Shown: piece after piece, positions 53,231 through 60,901 of the stretch
How positions within the stretch are numbered: position 1 is the stretch's first letter
Layout: every line of letters starts with the position of its first letter
NCBI GenBank assembly: GCA_022648165.1
Contig: JALCLX010000001.1
Location: 1-64,000, forward strand
From: Ancrocorticia sp.
GTDB lineage: Bacteria > Actinomycetota > Actinomycetes > Actinomycetales > Actinomycetaceae
Direction: 5' to 3'
Length of the DNA stretch: 64,000 nucleotides
Translations under genes and position numbers: made by a program
Notes under the pieces: generated by a model
Told to the model about the DNA's origin: nothing
The model's database searches: none
Seen by the model: the letters and a program-made list of their open reading frames with translations, nothing else

Positions 53231-54064
53231 TCAGTTCGTGCACGAACTCAACACGGATTCCATTGCATTCTTCTCAGCCGCAGTCACCCACAGCGCATAC
53301 TTTTCCTTCACGAAAATCTGCCGCGCAACATAATCACAACGAAACGCCTTATTTGGAGGCAACCAGGTGGCGGCGTCGCCGTCGCTCTTCTTCGCGTTCG
53401 TGGGGCCATCCACCGCAAGAAGATTCAACGGGTCGTTCGCAAACTGCTCGCGCACCTCGGCCGATAACTGCTGCGCACCTTTCTGCCACGCATCGGAGAG
53501 CGCAACCACGTGATCGATCTGCACAGCCTCGGACGTCTTTATACCACGCTGGAAAGCAATCGTGTTCCCCGTATAGGGATCGCTCAATGTGCCGGTCAAA
53601 ACCACGCAATCGTGCGTGCCAGGCTTAAACGTCTTGTTGGTCAGGTCGCGGTTCAATATGTCGTTGCGCGTGTCACATCCGTTATGGTCCACATCCGCCC
53701 AGCGCTGGCCGAACTGGTCTCTGCTGTAACCCGTCTTCGGCGCACGGCCTTTCACCGCAAGATTTTCCAATGCCTGCTCAGCTGCGGAATATGAAGGCTG
53801 CGAGCTCACGCCTCGCTCCGCATGAGGCGTGGCCGACGCATCGGCGCCCTTGGGAAGCTCCGTACTGCCTGCATCAGAAGTGGCGGAAAGACCGTTCTCG
53901 CTCGAAGCAATACTGCCCGACGGTGCCGTCGCCGCCGTGCTGGCCGAGGTCGCCGTTCCAACCTGCGATACGTTACGTCCATATCCAGTGGTTGCGTCGC
54001 TGCAACCTGCGATCAACGCTACCGCCAGGAACAGCGCAAAGAAGGCTCTCAAAATCCGCTTCAC
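53231..54064 (-). CDS. Secreted HNH-type nuclease lipoprotein (DUF1524 family)
   Basis: A 277-residue exported protein. A signal peptide (KRILRAFFALFLAVALIAGC) ends in a lipobox with the cysteine at about residue 20. A Ser/Thr/Ala-rich linker of about 80 residues follows. The C-terminal domain has the HNH-type core: QIDHVVALSDAW, NDPLNLLAVDGPTNAKKSD and WLPPNKAFRCDY, as in the DUF1524 family of secreted nucleases. I choose the GTG at 54064 because it opens the signal peptide; the frame continues upstream through repeat copy 2, which would put 40 odd residues before the signal. It may degrade extracellular DNA for nutrients. Confidence 0.85.
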   Translation of the reverse strand: MKRILRAFFALFLAVALIAGCSDATTGYGRNVSQVGTATSASTAATAPSGSIASSENGLSATSDAGSTELPKGADASATPHAERGVSSQPSYSAAEQALENLAVKGRAPKTGYSRDQFGQRWADVDHNGCDTRNDILNRDLTNKTFKPGTHDCVVLTGTLSDPYTGNTIAFQRGIKTSEAVQIDHVVALSDAWQKGAQQLSAEVREQFANDPLNLLAVDGPTNAKKSDGDAATWLPPNKAFRCDYVARQIFVKEKYALWVTAAEKNAMESVLSSCTN

Positions 54065-54427
54065 ATGCGAAGAGCTTACGCCTGCAGCCGATTTCTGCTG
54101 CTGCAAGGAGGACTGCGGCGTGTAGCTTTTTCTTGCTGAAACCGGCTCACGTGGCACCTGCTCCTGGGCTTTTCGCCATTTCAACTAGAAAAAGCACCGG
54201 CGCCCACTAGAAAAAACACCGGCAGGGAGCCAGCCAGGCGGAAGCCCGCGGCCCTGGGCGAGCCGCCACACATGTCCGGACTGCGTACACCCTACTCTCC
54301 ACCGAAACAGCTCCTGAAGAGCGCAAACACGTGCCGCTCACGAGCCTACGCGAGGAGCAACCGGAAGGAACCGGCACCACATTGGCGCCCTGGACACACC
54401 GCCGCGCTCCCGTGGCACGGGCACTCA
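54065..54427. other. Gene-free stretch between the nuclease and a TetR gene
   Basis: About 360 bases. It holds hairpin element copy 2 (54126-54194) followed by an extra partial arm CACTAGAAAAAACACCGG near 54205-54222. No credible gene is seen; short frames have no ribosome sites. Confidence 0.65.
54126..54194. repeat. Hairpin element, copy 2 (inverted and imperfect)
   Basis: Arms at 54126-54145 and 54175-54194 with several mismatches; the loop carries the conserved core on the minus strand (GCCCAGGAGCAGGTGCCAC). It lies after the 3' end of the high-G+C TetR gene and before the nuclease gene. A further arm fragment follows at about 54205, suggesting decay or nested insertion. Confidence 0.7.
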
Positions 54428-55102
54428 TCATCCCTCGACCTGGTAGGCGTGCACCAGGGGGAGGAATACTTGGTCGACGATCTGCTCGAGCATCGGGGTG
54501 GGAACCGGAGCGACACTCATGAGCACCTGCGCCTTGAACAGGTCGAAGGGCACACGTACCACCAGCGGTGGAGGTGAGATCCGGATCTCGCCACGTCGGA
54601 TCGCCTGTTCGACGGCCACCTTCATAGCACTGGTCTTCCCGGCCAACGCGGTATCACGCACGCGCTCAGGGGTCAGTAGGTGGCCGGGGATGAAGACGCC
54701 TGCCGTAGCGGCCGCCACGATGATTTCGACGCGCTTGCGATTGCCCTGGTCGAGGATGTCCAAGGTGTCCGCACGCAGAGACCCAAGGTCGTGGCACTCC
54801 AGGGGGTTAAGCAGTATCCGTCGGACGATGACCGCGGAGAACAGCTCGTCCCGGTTCGCCCACCTGCGGTAGATGACAGGCTTGGATGTCCGGGCCCGGG
54901 CTGCCACAGCCTCCACGGTGAATCCCGCCGCTCCCTCATCCAGAAGTTGGTCCCATGCCGCATCGAGGATCTCGCCGACGAGGGCATCGCCGCGCCGGCG
55001 CGTCGGCCGCCGGTACGTCCGTGAATGATCCACCGCTCCACTAGGCGCATCGCCGCACGCTTCGGAGCTCCCGCCCTCACCCATTTTCGTCTCCCTCCGC
55101 AT
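54428..55102 (-). CDS. TetR-family repressor of the adjacent efflux pump
   Basis: A 224-residue regulator. After a basic lead with RRPTRRRGDALVGEILDAAW, the helix-turn-helix is FTVEAVAARARTSKPVIYRR. The ATG at 55102 has GGAGG 8 bases upstream; an ATG six codons later has GGGAG and is equally possible. It is divergent from a 14-helix MFS drug transporter, and the gap holds three palindromes. Composition is clearly richer in G+C than the flagellar region, as is the transporter, suggesting joint transfer. Confidence 0.88.
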   Translation of the reverse strand: MRRETKMGEGGSSEACGDAPSGAVDHSRTYRRPTRRRGDALVGEILDAAWDQLLDEGAAGFTVEAVAARARTSKPVIYRRWANRDELFSAVIVRRILLNPLECHDLGSLRADTLDILDQGNRKRVEIIVAAATAGVFIPGHLLTPERVRDTALAGKTSAMKVAVEQAIRRGEIRISPPPLVVRVPFDLFKAQVLMSVAPVPTPMLEQIVDQVFLPLVHAYQVEG

Positions 55103-55153
55103 CCTGACCACCTCCAACGGTACGCCGAGACCTAGTCTGACACACCACACTAA

Positions 55154-55169
55154 GAAACGGTTGCGTTTC
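55154..55169. promoter_or_regulatory. Operator-like palindrome between tetR and MFS pump
   Basis: GAAACG-gttg-CGTTTC is an exact inverted repeat (16 bases). Two further symmetrical elements lie beside it: CTAGG-n5-CCTAG (55172-55186) and TTAAG-ttt-CTTAA (55208-55220). One or more should bind the TetR protein and control both divergent genes. Confidence 0.6.
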
Positions 55170-55290
55170 CTCTAGGCACGACCTAGCCTGTGAACTGTTA
55201 GATACGTTTAAGTTTCTTAATTCGCCGGATGCCCTTCTTCTTACGAGGATGAAGCCGACACCCGCCAGCGGACCCGAGGAGGACACCTCC

Positions 55291-56730
55291 ATGGCCCCAC
55301 ATACGGACCCACAAACCCCCAGCGGCACGACGGGGCGGACTCGTCTGCCTGCAGGCATGGGCGGACAACTCGCAGCAGTGATCCTGGGTGCAATCATGCC
55401 GATCATGGACTCGACGATCGTCGCGATCGGCACCCCGGCCCTCATGACCGCGTTCTCCACCGGCCCCACCACCATCCAGTGGGTAAGCACCACCTACATC
55501 ATCGCCCTGGCCGTCGCCGTCCCCGTTGTCGGATGGGCTCAACGCGCCCTCGGCTCCCGTCTCCTATGGACCGTCGCCCTGGTCTCTTTCACGCTTGGGT
55601 CCGCCCTGTGCGCCCTCTCCCCCACGATCGGTGTCCTTATCGCCTTCCGTGCCCTCCAGGGACTGGCGGCGGGGATCCTCATGACTCTCATGCAGTCGAT
55701 ACCCATGCAAGCGGCACGCCGGGCCGGAGTGGTCTCGGTCGGTTCCTTGGTCGCCACGCTGTCCCTTCCCATCGCGGCGGGCCCAATCCTGGGGCCGGTC
55801 CTCGGCGGCCTTGTCCTGCACTGGCTGAGCTGGCACTGGCTCTTCCTCATCAACGTGCCCCTCGGTATCGCAGCGCTCCTCGTCGCATGGCGTCATCTAC
55901 CCGCGGACGTTGACCGCGAATCTGAGAATCCCGGAGCCTTCGACATCATAGGCTTCGTGCTCGTGGGCTGCGGCCTCACGGGGCTCCTCCTCGCCTTGAC
56001 GAACACCGCGAAGGACGGGGGAGTCGCGCACCGGAACGTCGTCGTTCCCGCTGCACTGGCAGTGATCACCCTCGCGGCGTTCGCCGTGCGTTCCCTGCGA
56101 CGGGAGGACGGAAGCGCGTTACTCGACCTCCGTCTCCTCACCCGCCACTCCGTCGGCTCGGCATCCCTGGTCGTGGCACCCGCGGGGGGCGCCATGTTCT
56201 CCGCACAGTTCCTCATCCCCCTCTACTTCCAGAACCTGAGGGGACGCACGGTGCTGGCGACCGCTCTTTTAATGACGCCCCAAGCCATCGGATCGCTCGT
56301 GACCCGAGGTCTTGCAGGACGCCTTACCGACCGCGTGGGCAGCCGTGTCGTGGCCCTCCTGGCGAGCTTGCTGGTGGCCCTCACGACGCTCCCCTTCGCC
56401 CTCCTCGACGCGTCAGCCAGCGACGTGGTGCTCTCCGCACTGTTGTTCCTGCGTGGATTGGCCCTCGGCGTCATGCTAATCCCGGTCATGCTCGTGGCCT
56501 ACATCGATGTCGAGGACAGCCAGGTCCCCGATGCCTCCATGCTCGTGCGCATCTTCCAGCAGGTCGGGGGCGCCCTGGGGACCGCCGCCGTCGCCGTGGC
56601 TCTCGTCAGCACCTCATTGGGGAGCGGCCCCGCGGCCCCCTACCGGGCTGCCTTCCTCGGCTGCGCCCTGGTTGCCGCCCTCGCCTCGATCGGCGCGCTC
56701 CTCCTGCCCGGCAAAGGTGCCCACTGCTGA
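55291..56730 (+). CDS. MFS drug efflux transporter (DHA2, EmrB/QacA type)
   Basis: A 479-residue transporter with about 14 hydrophobic segments. The motif MPIMDSTIVAIGTPALM near the first helix, WVSTTYIIALAVAVPVVGW, and GPILGPVLGGLVL (motif C, antiporter signature) identify the 14-helix drug:proton antiporter family. The ATG at 55291 with AGGAGG 8 bases upstream is preferred over an ATG 14 codons earlier whose SD is too close. With the divergent TetR it forms a typical inducible efflux pair. Substrate range is unknown. Confidence 0.92.
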   Translation: MAPHTDPQTPSGTTGRTRLPAGMGGQLAAVILGAIMPIMDSTIVAIGTPALMTAFSTGPTTIQWVSTTYIIALAVAVPVVGWAQRALGSRLLWTVALVSFTLGSALCALSPTIGVLIAFRALQGLAAGILMTLMQSIPMQAARRAGVVSVGSLVATLSLPIAAGPILGPVLGGLVLHWLSWHWLFLINVPLGIAALLVAWRHLPADVDRESENPGAFDIIGFVLVGCGLTGLLLALTNTAKDGGVAHRNVVVPAALAVITLAAFAVRSLRREDGSALLDLRLLTRHSVGSASLVVAPAGGAMFSAQFLIPLYFQNLRGRTVLATALLMTPQAIGSLVTRGLAGRLTDRVGSRVVALLASLLVALTTLPFALLDASASDVVLSALLFLRGLALGVMLIPVMLVAYIDVEDSQVPDASMLVRIFQQVGGALGTAAVAVALVSTSLGSGPAAPYRAAFLGCALVAALASIGALLLPGKGAHC

Positions 56731-56806
56731 CGCCAAACCGGCGAGCCGCCGTGTGAGACGCGCTCCGACCAGGCAGCACGCCAACCCAAACGATATTGTG
56801 GCAACG

Positions 56807-56837
56807 AAAAACCCCGGTATCTCAACGAATACCGGGG
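56807..56837 (-). terminator. Intrinsic terminator of the tRNA-Ser gene
   Basis: Nine-base perfect arms (56812-56820 and 56829-56837), an 8-base loop, then five T on the minus strand (56807-56811). It starts 9 bases beyond the 3' end of the tRNA. Confidence 0.85.
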
Positions 56838-56845
56838 CTCACAGC

Positions 56846-56929
56846 GGAGGATGGGGGATTCGAACCCCCGAGGGCTTTCACCCAACACGCTTTCCAAGCG
56901 TGCGCCATAGGCCACTAGGCGAATCCTCC
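56846..56929 (-). tRNA. tRNA-Ser (anticodon GGA)
   Basis: An 84-base class II tRNA. The acceptor stem GGAGGAT pairs with ATCCTCC, the anticodon stem-loop is CACGC-TTGGAAA-GCGTG with anticodon GGA (serine), a long variable arm follows, and the T arm has GGTTCGAATCC. CCA is not encoded. An intrinsic terminator lies directly downstream. The SRP RNA gene is less than 1 kb away, a common actinobacterial neighbourhood. Confidence 0.96.
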
Positions 56930-57064
56930 TTGCGGTGCGCTGCACAGCATTGTTCGTATTGCAACGCGCCCGTCTAGCTTAGCCGAAAGCAATACCGTTC
57001 GCGAAATCGGCCCGCAGGCGCGTGCCGGCCAGCCTCATTCATTCGTGCCGCACACCCCACTGCA

Positions 57065-57634
57065 TCACGCAGCCAGCCCTTCGATCACCTCGGCCCTGGG
57101 CAGTGCCGCGAGAAGCGCACCCGATAACGCCAGCTTGGAACGCCGCAGCCCGGAACCAACAACGCAATACCCCTCGGCAACTCGCGTATCAAGCAGAAGC
57201 CGCCACTGCGAGGGCACCCCCACCGGCGTGATACCCCCGTATTCCATACCGGACGCCGCAACTGCACGCTCCTGCGGCCAAAACGAGCACTTCCGCACAT
57301 CCAAGAGCTTCTTGATCGTATGATTCACATCCGCCTTGGTGGTAGCGCGCACCACCGCAGCCGCCACGCGCTCCTCGCCCGCGCGCTTGCCGGCCACCAG
57401 TACACAGTTGCACGAAAGATAGAGATCCATGTTGTAGTGTTCAGTCATGGCGTCCGTGTCAGCGTACGTTGGATCAATATCGGCGACGACGGCGCGCGCC
57501 GCCAGCACCGGTTCACGTTCCGCGAGTTCCTGCAATGCTGCCGCGACGGGCTCAGCCAATAGGTCTAAGTGTTCAAGCGCGGGCTGCCAATCGGCAGTTC
57601 CCATTCCTTCTACGTTCAGTCCACCTATTTCCAT
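57065..57634 (-). CDS. YbaK/EbsC-family aminoacyl-tRNA deacylase-like protein
   Basis: A 189-residue single-domain protein. The core NCVLVAGKRAGEERVAAAVVRATTKADVN (in pieces), DVRKCSFWP and SGMEYGGITPVGVP match the YbaK/ProX editing fold, including the Lys in TTKAD and the GGITP loop. It probably hydrolyses mischarged tRNA. The ATG at 57634 has no ribosome site; TATATT lies 6 bases upstream, so the transcript may be leaderless. Another ATG ten codons in has GAAGGA directly against it, too close. Confidence 0.88.
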   Translation of the reverse strand: MEIGGLNVEGMGTADWQPALEHLDLLAEPVAAALQELAEREPVLAARAVVADIDPTYADTDAMTEHYNMDLYLSCNCVLVAGKRAGEERVAAAVVRATTKADVNHTIKKLLDVRKCSFWPQERAVAASGMEYGGITPVGVPSQWRLLLDTRVAEGYCVVGSGLRRSKLALSGALLAALPRAEVIEGLAA

Positions 57635-57723
57635 AGAATAAATATAGGTTGGGGCCGTAAATTACACCTATTCGTCTCATCACACGCACGAGATACAAGC
57701 TACAGCCCTCACACACCGGGAAG

Positions 57724-57753
57724 TTGGTTCCTCCCTCACAACTCACGTATGCT
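57724..57753 (+). promoter_or_regulatory. Promoter of the SRP RNA gene
   Basis: TTGGTT (57724-57729) and TATGCT (57748-57753) with an 18-base spacer; transcription would begin at about 57760, exactly where the SRP RNA 5' strand begins. Confidence 0.6.
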
Positions 57754-57759
57754 TGATAG

Positions 57760-57855
57760 CGGCTCCCCACGTGGCGTCATCCTTCAAAACTCCCCCAGGG
57801 CAGGAATGCAGCAAGGGTATGAGGGCTCTGGCGGGTGCGTGGGGAGTCCTCCGTT
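57760..57855 (+). ncRNA. ffs: Signal recognition particle RNA (4.5S, small type)
   Basis: The apical domain has the conserved Ffh-binding motif: CAGGGCAGGAATGCAGCAAGGG (in two parts around 57796-57817), with a GGAA tetraloop on GCA/TGC and the asymmetric AGCA internal loop. The 5' strand GGCTCCCCACGT (57761-57772) pairs with GCGTGGGGAGTCC (57838-57850). Length of about 95 bases suits the small bacterial SRP RNA that partners Ffh in membrane targeting. The exact 3' end is uncertain because the closing strand is repeated three times downstream. Confidence 0.85.
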
Positions 57856-57926
57856 TCGCGGGTGCGTGGGGAGTCCTCCGTTTCGCGGGTGCGTGGGGAG
57901 TCCTCCGTTTCGCGGGTGCGTGGGGG
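57831..57926 (+). repeat. 27-base tandem repeat of the SRP RNA 3' strand
   Basis: The unit GCGGGTGCGTGGGGAGTCCT plus CCGTTTC occurs three times without change (57831-57857, 57858-57884, 57885-57911) and a partial fourth follows (57912-57926). The first copy is the 3' strand of the SRP RNA stem, so each copy could pair with its 5' strand. Perfect identity implies recent expansion. Confidence 0.9.
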
Positions 57927-57987
57927 TCTTCATTCAGCTGGAGGGATATTCGCCTCACAGCGCTCCCGATCGTGGCAGGATTGGACT

Positions 57988-59127
57988 ATGACGGAGAATA
58001 TAGCGGCGCACGAGCAGCCGGCAGCGGAATCACCCATTCCACACGCAGGCCTTTCCTCTGCCCCGCACGCCGGAGGGCCTACTCCTGTTGCGTCAGACAC
58101 CGATTGGGCGCCCGATATCCTCGGGGCTGGATATTACCAACAGACATTCGATCTTCCGGAAGACGAGGAGGGCGCCGTCGTCGTCACCGTTGTCAAATAC
58201 GCACCAGACGCCGATCCACGCCCCGTGACCCGTCCAGAAAAACCACGCTTCGCGATGGTGGCAGTCCATGGTTGGAACGACTATTTCTATCAAACCGAGC
58301 TCGCGCGGCACGTCGCTGAGATGGGTGGTGCCTTTTTCGCAGTGGACCTGCGCAAATACGGGCGCAGCCTACGGCCATGGCAAACCCATGGTTTCACAAC
58401 CGATTTGTCTGTGTACGACGGCGACATCCACCTGGGTATTCGTACGGCCCGCGCGGAGACGGGCGATGGCGTTCCGATCGTGCTATACGGCCATTCGACC
58501 GGCGGCCTCATCACCGCATTGTGGGCTAATCGATACCCGAAGCAGATAGATGCGCTAGTTCTCAACTCGCCATGGCTGGAGTTCCAAGCATCTACGGCTC
58601 TGCGCCAATTGGGCACGCCTTTGCTTGAGCTGGCAGCGCGGCTCAATCCGAAGGCCGCCCTGCCGCTGCCGGATAACGGTTATTACCAGCGGGTCTTGGA
58701 GGCATGGCGGCCCGAAGGCATCCACACGATCACGGGCACACCGGCTGATACAGACGACCCATTCTGGACAACCGGGTGGCGGCCAGATCCACAACTCCGC
58801 ACGTACCCAAGCCCGCCCACGCGCGTCGGTTGGCTTTCCGCAATCCTTGAAGGTCACGCCCGGGTGGCACAGGGCCTTGCGATACCGTGCCCGGTGCTTG
58901 TGTTGACCTCCGCGCGTTCGAACATGCAGTCCACATGGACCGAGGACTTCCGTAGCTCCGACAATGTGCTGGACGTGCAGCAGATTTGGAAGCGCATTCC
59001 TGATCTCGGGCGGCACGTTACGCTGATCAAGCTCGACGGCGCCATCCACGACGTGCTCTTCTCACGCCGCGAAGTCCGCGAAGAGGGATTCGCACACATT
59101 GCGCAGTTCTTGAACGCGTACGTATAA
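57988..59127 (+). CDS. Alpha/beta hydrolase (lysophospholipase/monoglyceride lipase type)
   Basis: A 379-residue serine hydrolase. VHGWNDYFYQTELARHVAE begins the core, the nucleophile is in GHSTGG (about residue 171-176), and the C-terminal histidine lies in DGAIHDVLFSR with the aspartate candidate in the preceding strand. It resembles Hydrolase_4 enzymes that act on mono-acylglycerols or lysophospholipids. The ATG at 57988 has AGGA 7 bases upstream; the frame is open back through the 27-base repeats, which are part of the SRP RNA region and were excluded. It has no signal peptide, so it is cytosolic. Confidence 0.9.
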   Translation: MTENIAAHEQPAAESPIPHAGLSSAPHAGGPTPVASDTDWAPDILGAGYYQQTFDLPEDEEGAVVVTVVKYAPDADPRPVTRPEKPRFAMVAVHGWNDYFYQTELARHVAEMGGAFFAVDLRKYGRSLRPWQTHGFTTDLSVYDGDIHLGIRTARAETGDGVPIVLYGHSTGGLITALWANRYPKQIDALVLNSPWLEFQASTALRQLGTPLLELAARLNPKAALPLPDNGYYQRVLEAWRPEGIHTITGTPADTDDPFWTTGWRPDPQLRTYPSPPTRVGWLSAILEGHARVAQGLAIPCPVLVLTSARSNMQSTWTEDFRSSDNVLDVQQIWKRIPDLGRHVTLIKLDGAIHDVLFSRREVREEGFAHIAQFLNAYV

Positions 59128-59163
59128 CCGCTCTCCTTGCGCCTTGGCACCCCGCGCTTTTGC

Positions 59164-59231
59164 CTTTTCTAGCTGAAACGGGCCTAAGCCCAGGAACAAG
59201 TACCACTTAGGCCCGTTTCAGCTAGAAAAAG
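59164..59231. repeat. Hairpin element, copy 3 (perfect)
   Basis: Perfect 24-base arms (59165-59188 and 59206-59229) with loop CCCAGGAACAAGTACCA. It lies between the convergent 3' ends of the hydrolase and the RAMA-domain gene, and T-runs on both strands suit a bidirectional terminator. Compared with copy 1, a T-A swap in the stem (TTGCTG to TAGCTG) is compensated on the other arm. Confidence 0.88.
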
Positions 59232-59269
59232 CACTTCGGGGAACGCGAAAGCGTACGTCACCTCAAAAC

Positions 59270-60793
59270 TCACAGCTCACCCAAGCTGCGGCCATCTGCC
59301 AACTTCCACACGCTCCAGCCGTCTACGCCCTTCACCCCCGAGGCCGCCTGAGCAGCCAGGCTTGGATCAGTGAAAATCGCACCGTTTGCCAACACGATAG
59401 TTCCCCACGCGGTGACTTCAGCCTGTACGTTGATGCCGCGGCGCCGCTGCCGCCACACAACAGTGAACGGCGTCGCATGCCGCCGTGCGATCGCTAGTAA
59501 GCGCCCCGCCGAGGAATCGTAATCCGTCTCCGCAGCTTTCTCCACCGCCTTCGAGGATTCATCGGCAGCAGACGCCTCCGACAGTGTGCCGGGCCGCCGC
59601 CACGTTGGGGCCTCTCGCGGCGCTGATTGCTCCCACAGCAACTGCTCTAATCTGCGCCGCTCGGCCTCGCGCGCCCGCACAGATTCTTCGAATGCCGAAG
59701 GCCCAGCATATCCGGACACCTGTGGTTTCGGCCGCGACGGCGCCGCCGTTCGCGCACCTTTCGCCGCGCTCGTCCGCGTGTCCGCCGCGCGCGCTTCCTG
59801 CGGCTTGCTCGTCGTCTCAGTGCGGTTGCGGATAGCGCGCCAATGACGGCGCCCGAACCTGCGGCGAGGCACGGCTTCATCGCCAGCGGGCTCGCGATCG
59901 CCTTGCGCGCCCTTCACGCTGGCCGCCTCAACTTCAGTGGTCTTCACGCCCGCTGCCTCAATCTTCCGCGCGAGCTCCTGTGCTTCTTCTGCCGAAAAAG
60001 CCGATGCGGCGGAATCTGGAGAGATTGAAACGGGAACACCATGCACACTCTGAGAGACGGCCGGCGAATGCAGCGCCGAGGCAACGTCCGCCGAAGGGCT
60101 GGATGCTGCGGGCTGCTCGCCTGGCACACGTTCCGCCGCTGCTACCCCGCCCGGAGGACTCGCTTCACCGGCAGACTCGGCTGTCACGGGACTTGCCACG
60201 ATGCGCGGCTGATACTGCCTGCCACCCAGCGCGTGGAATGCCGCGGACCGCGGATGGACTTCCTCGACAGACACAAGCACGTGGGCGCCGCCGTCGTGAA
60301 GCGACGCTAATTGGACTCGTAACCCAGCACCAGAAAGCGCATCAACTACGGAACGCACACCAGGGTCGATAAAAAGCACAACCAAGTAGAGGCGTGGCCC
60401 TGGCGCGGGATGAGGCTCACACGCGTCAAGGAATGTGCGCCAGTCTGTGGCGAAAAGACTGGCACCCGGACCATAGATGGCAGCGAGCCCCGCACGTCCG
60501 ATCTCCCCGTGACGCCCCGCACGGGCAAGAGCTGCCAAAAGCTCATTGGAATCGAGAGTCTCAAGCACTTCTACCGTGCAGATCTGGCCTGTGGGATCCA
60601 ATGCTATGAGCGATTCACGCGGGCCAGATTCAGATTGTTCGTTCTGCCATGCAACCGGGAACAGGGGGCTGCCCAAAAGGTCGATCACGCGCTCGCGAAT
60701 CGCGGCGAGAGATTCACGCGCCAGCTCCGTTCCTTGGAGGTCATACGATTGCGCCGCAACTAGCCGCCCGTCTTCTAGCGCAAACACTGCCAC
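59270..60793 (-). CDS. RAMA-domain protein with degenerate nuclease-like N-terminus
   Basis: A 507-residue protein. The N-terminal 120 residues contain SLIALDPTGQICTVEVLETL, which follows the strand pattern of PD-(D/E)xK nucleases (LD ... ExK) but has Leu in place of the catalytic Lys. A central region (about 215-430) is low-complexity and disordered. The last 75 residues (WRQRRRGINVQAEVTAWGTI, IFTDPSLAAQAASG, GWSVWKLADGRSL) match the RAMA domain seen in restriction and modification-linked proteins. The function is unknown; I infer a DNA-binding or modification-sensing role. Confidence 0.6.
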   Translation of the reverse strand: MAVFALEDGRLVAAQSYDLQGTELARESLAAIRERVIDLLGSPLFPVAWQNEQSESGPRESLIALDPTGQICTVEVLETLDSNELLAALARAGRHGEIGRAGLAAIYGPGASLFATDWRTFLDACEPHPAPGPRLYLVVLFIDPGVRSVVDALSGAGLRVQLASLHDGGAHVLVSVEEVHPRSAAFHALGGRQYQPRIVASPVTAESAGEASPPGGVAAAERVPGEQPAASSPSADVASALHSPAVSQSVHGVPVSISPDSAASAFSAEEAQELARKIEAAGVKTTEVEAASVKGAQGDREPAGDEAVPRRRFGRRHWRAIRNRTETTSKPQEARAADTRTSAAKGARTAAPSRPKPQVSGYAGPSAFEESVRAREAERRRLEQLLWEQSAPREAPTWRRPGTLSEASAADESSKAVEKAAETDYDSSAGRLLAIARRHATPFTVVWRQRRRGINVQAEVTAWGTIVLANGAIFTDPSLAAQAASGVKGVDGWSVWKLADGRSLGEL

Positions 60794-60901
60794 TGCCCGC
60801 TAACCTCCCTGTTCGCCCTGGTGCCTTTATCAAGCGTAGCCGATCGTCCACCCGTGCTCACGCCTGATGCCACAAGATTACGCACGTCAACTCACAATAT
60901 G

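Noticed and set aside
54065-54184. An N-terminal 40-residue extension of the HNH nuclease
   Set aside because: It would be encoded by hairpin element copy 2 and would put residues before a clear lipoprotein signal peptide.
57831-57926. CRISPR array
   Set aside because: The 27-base units abut without spacers, and no cas genes are present.
57835-57987. An N-terminal extension of the alpha/beta hydrolase through nine-residue repeats (RVRGESSVS)
   Set aside because: The repeats are the SRP RNA 3' strand in tandem; the hydrolase has a good start with AGGA at 57988.
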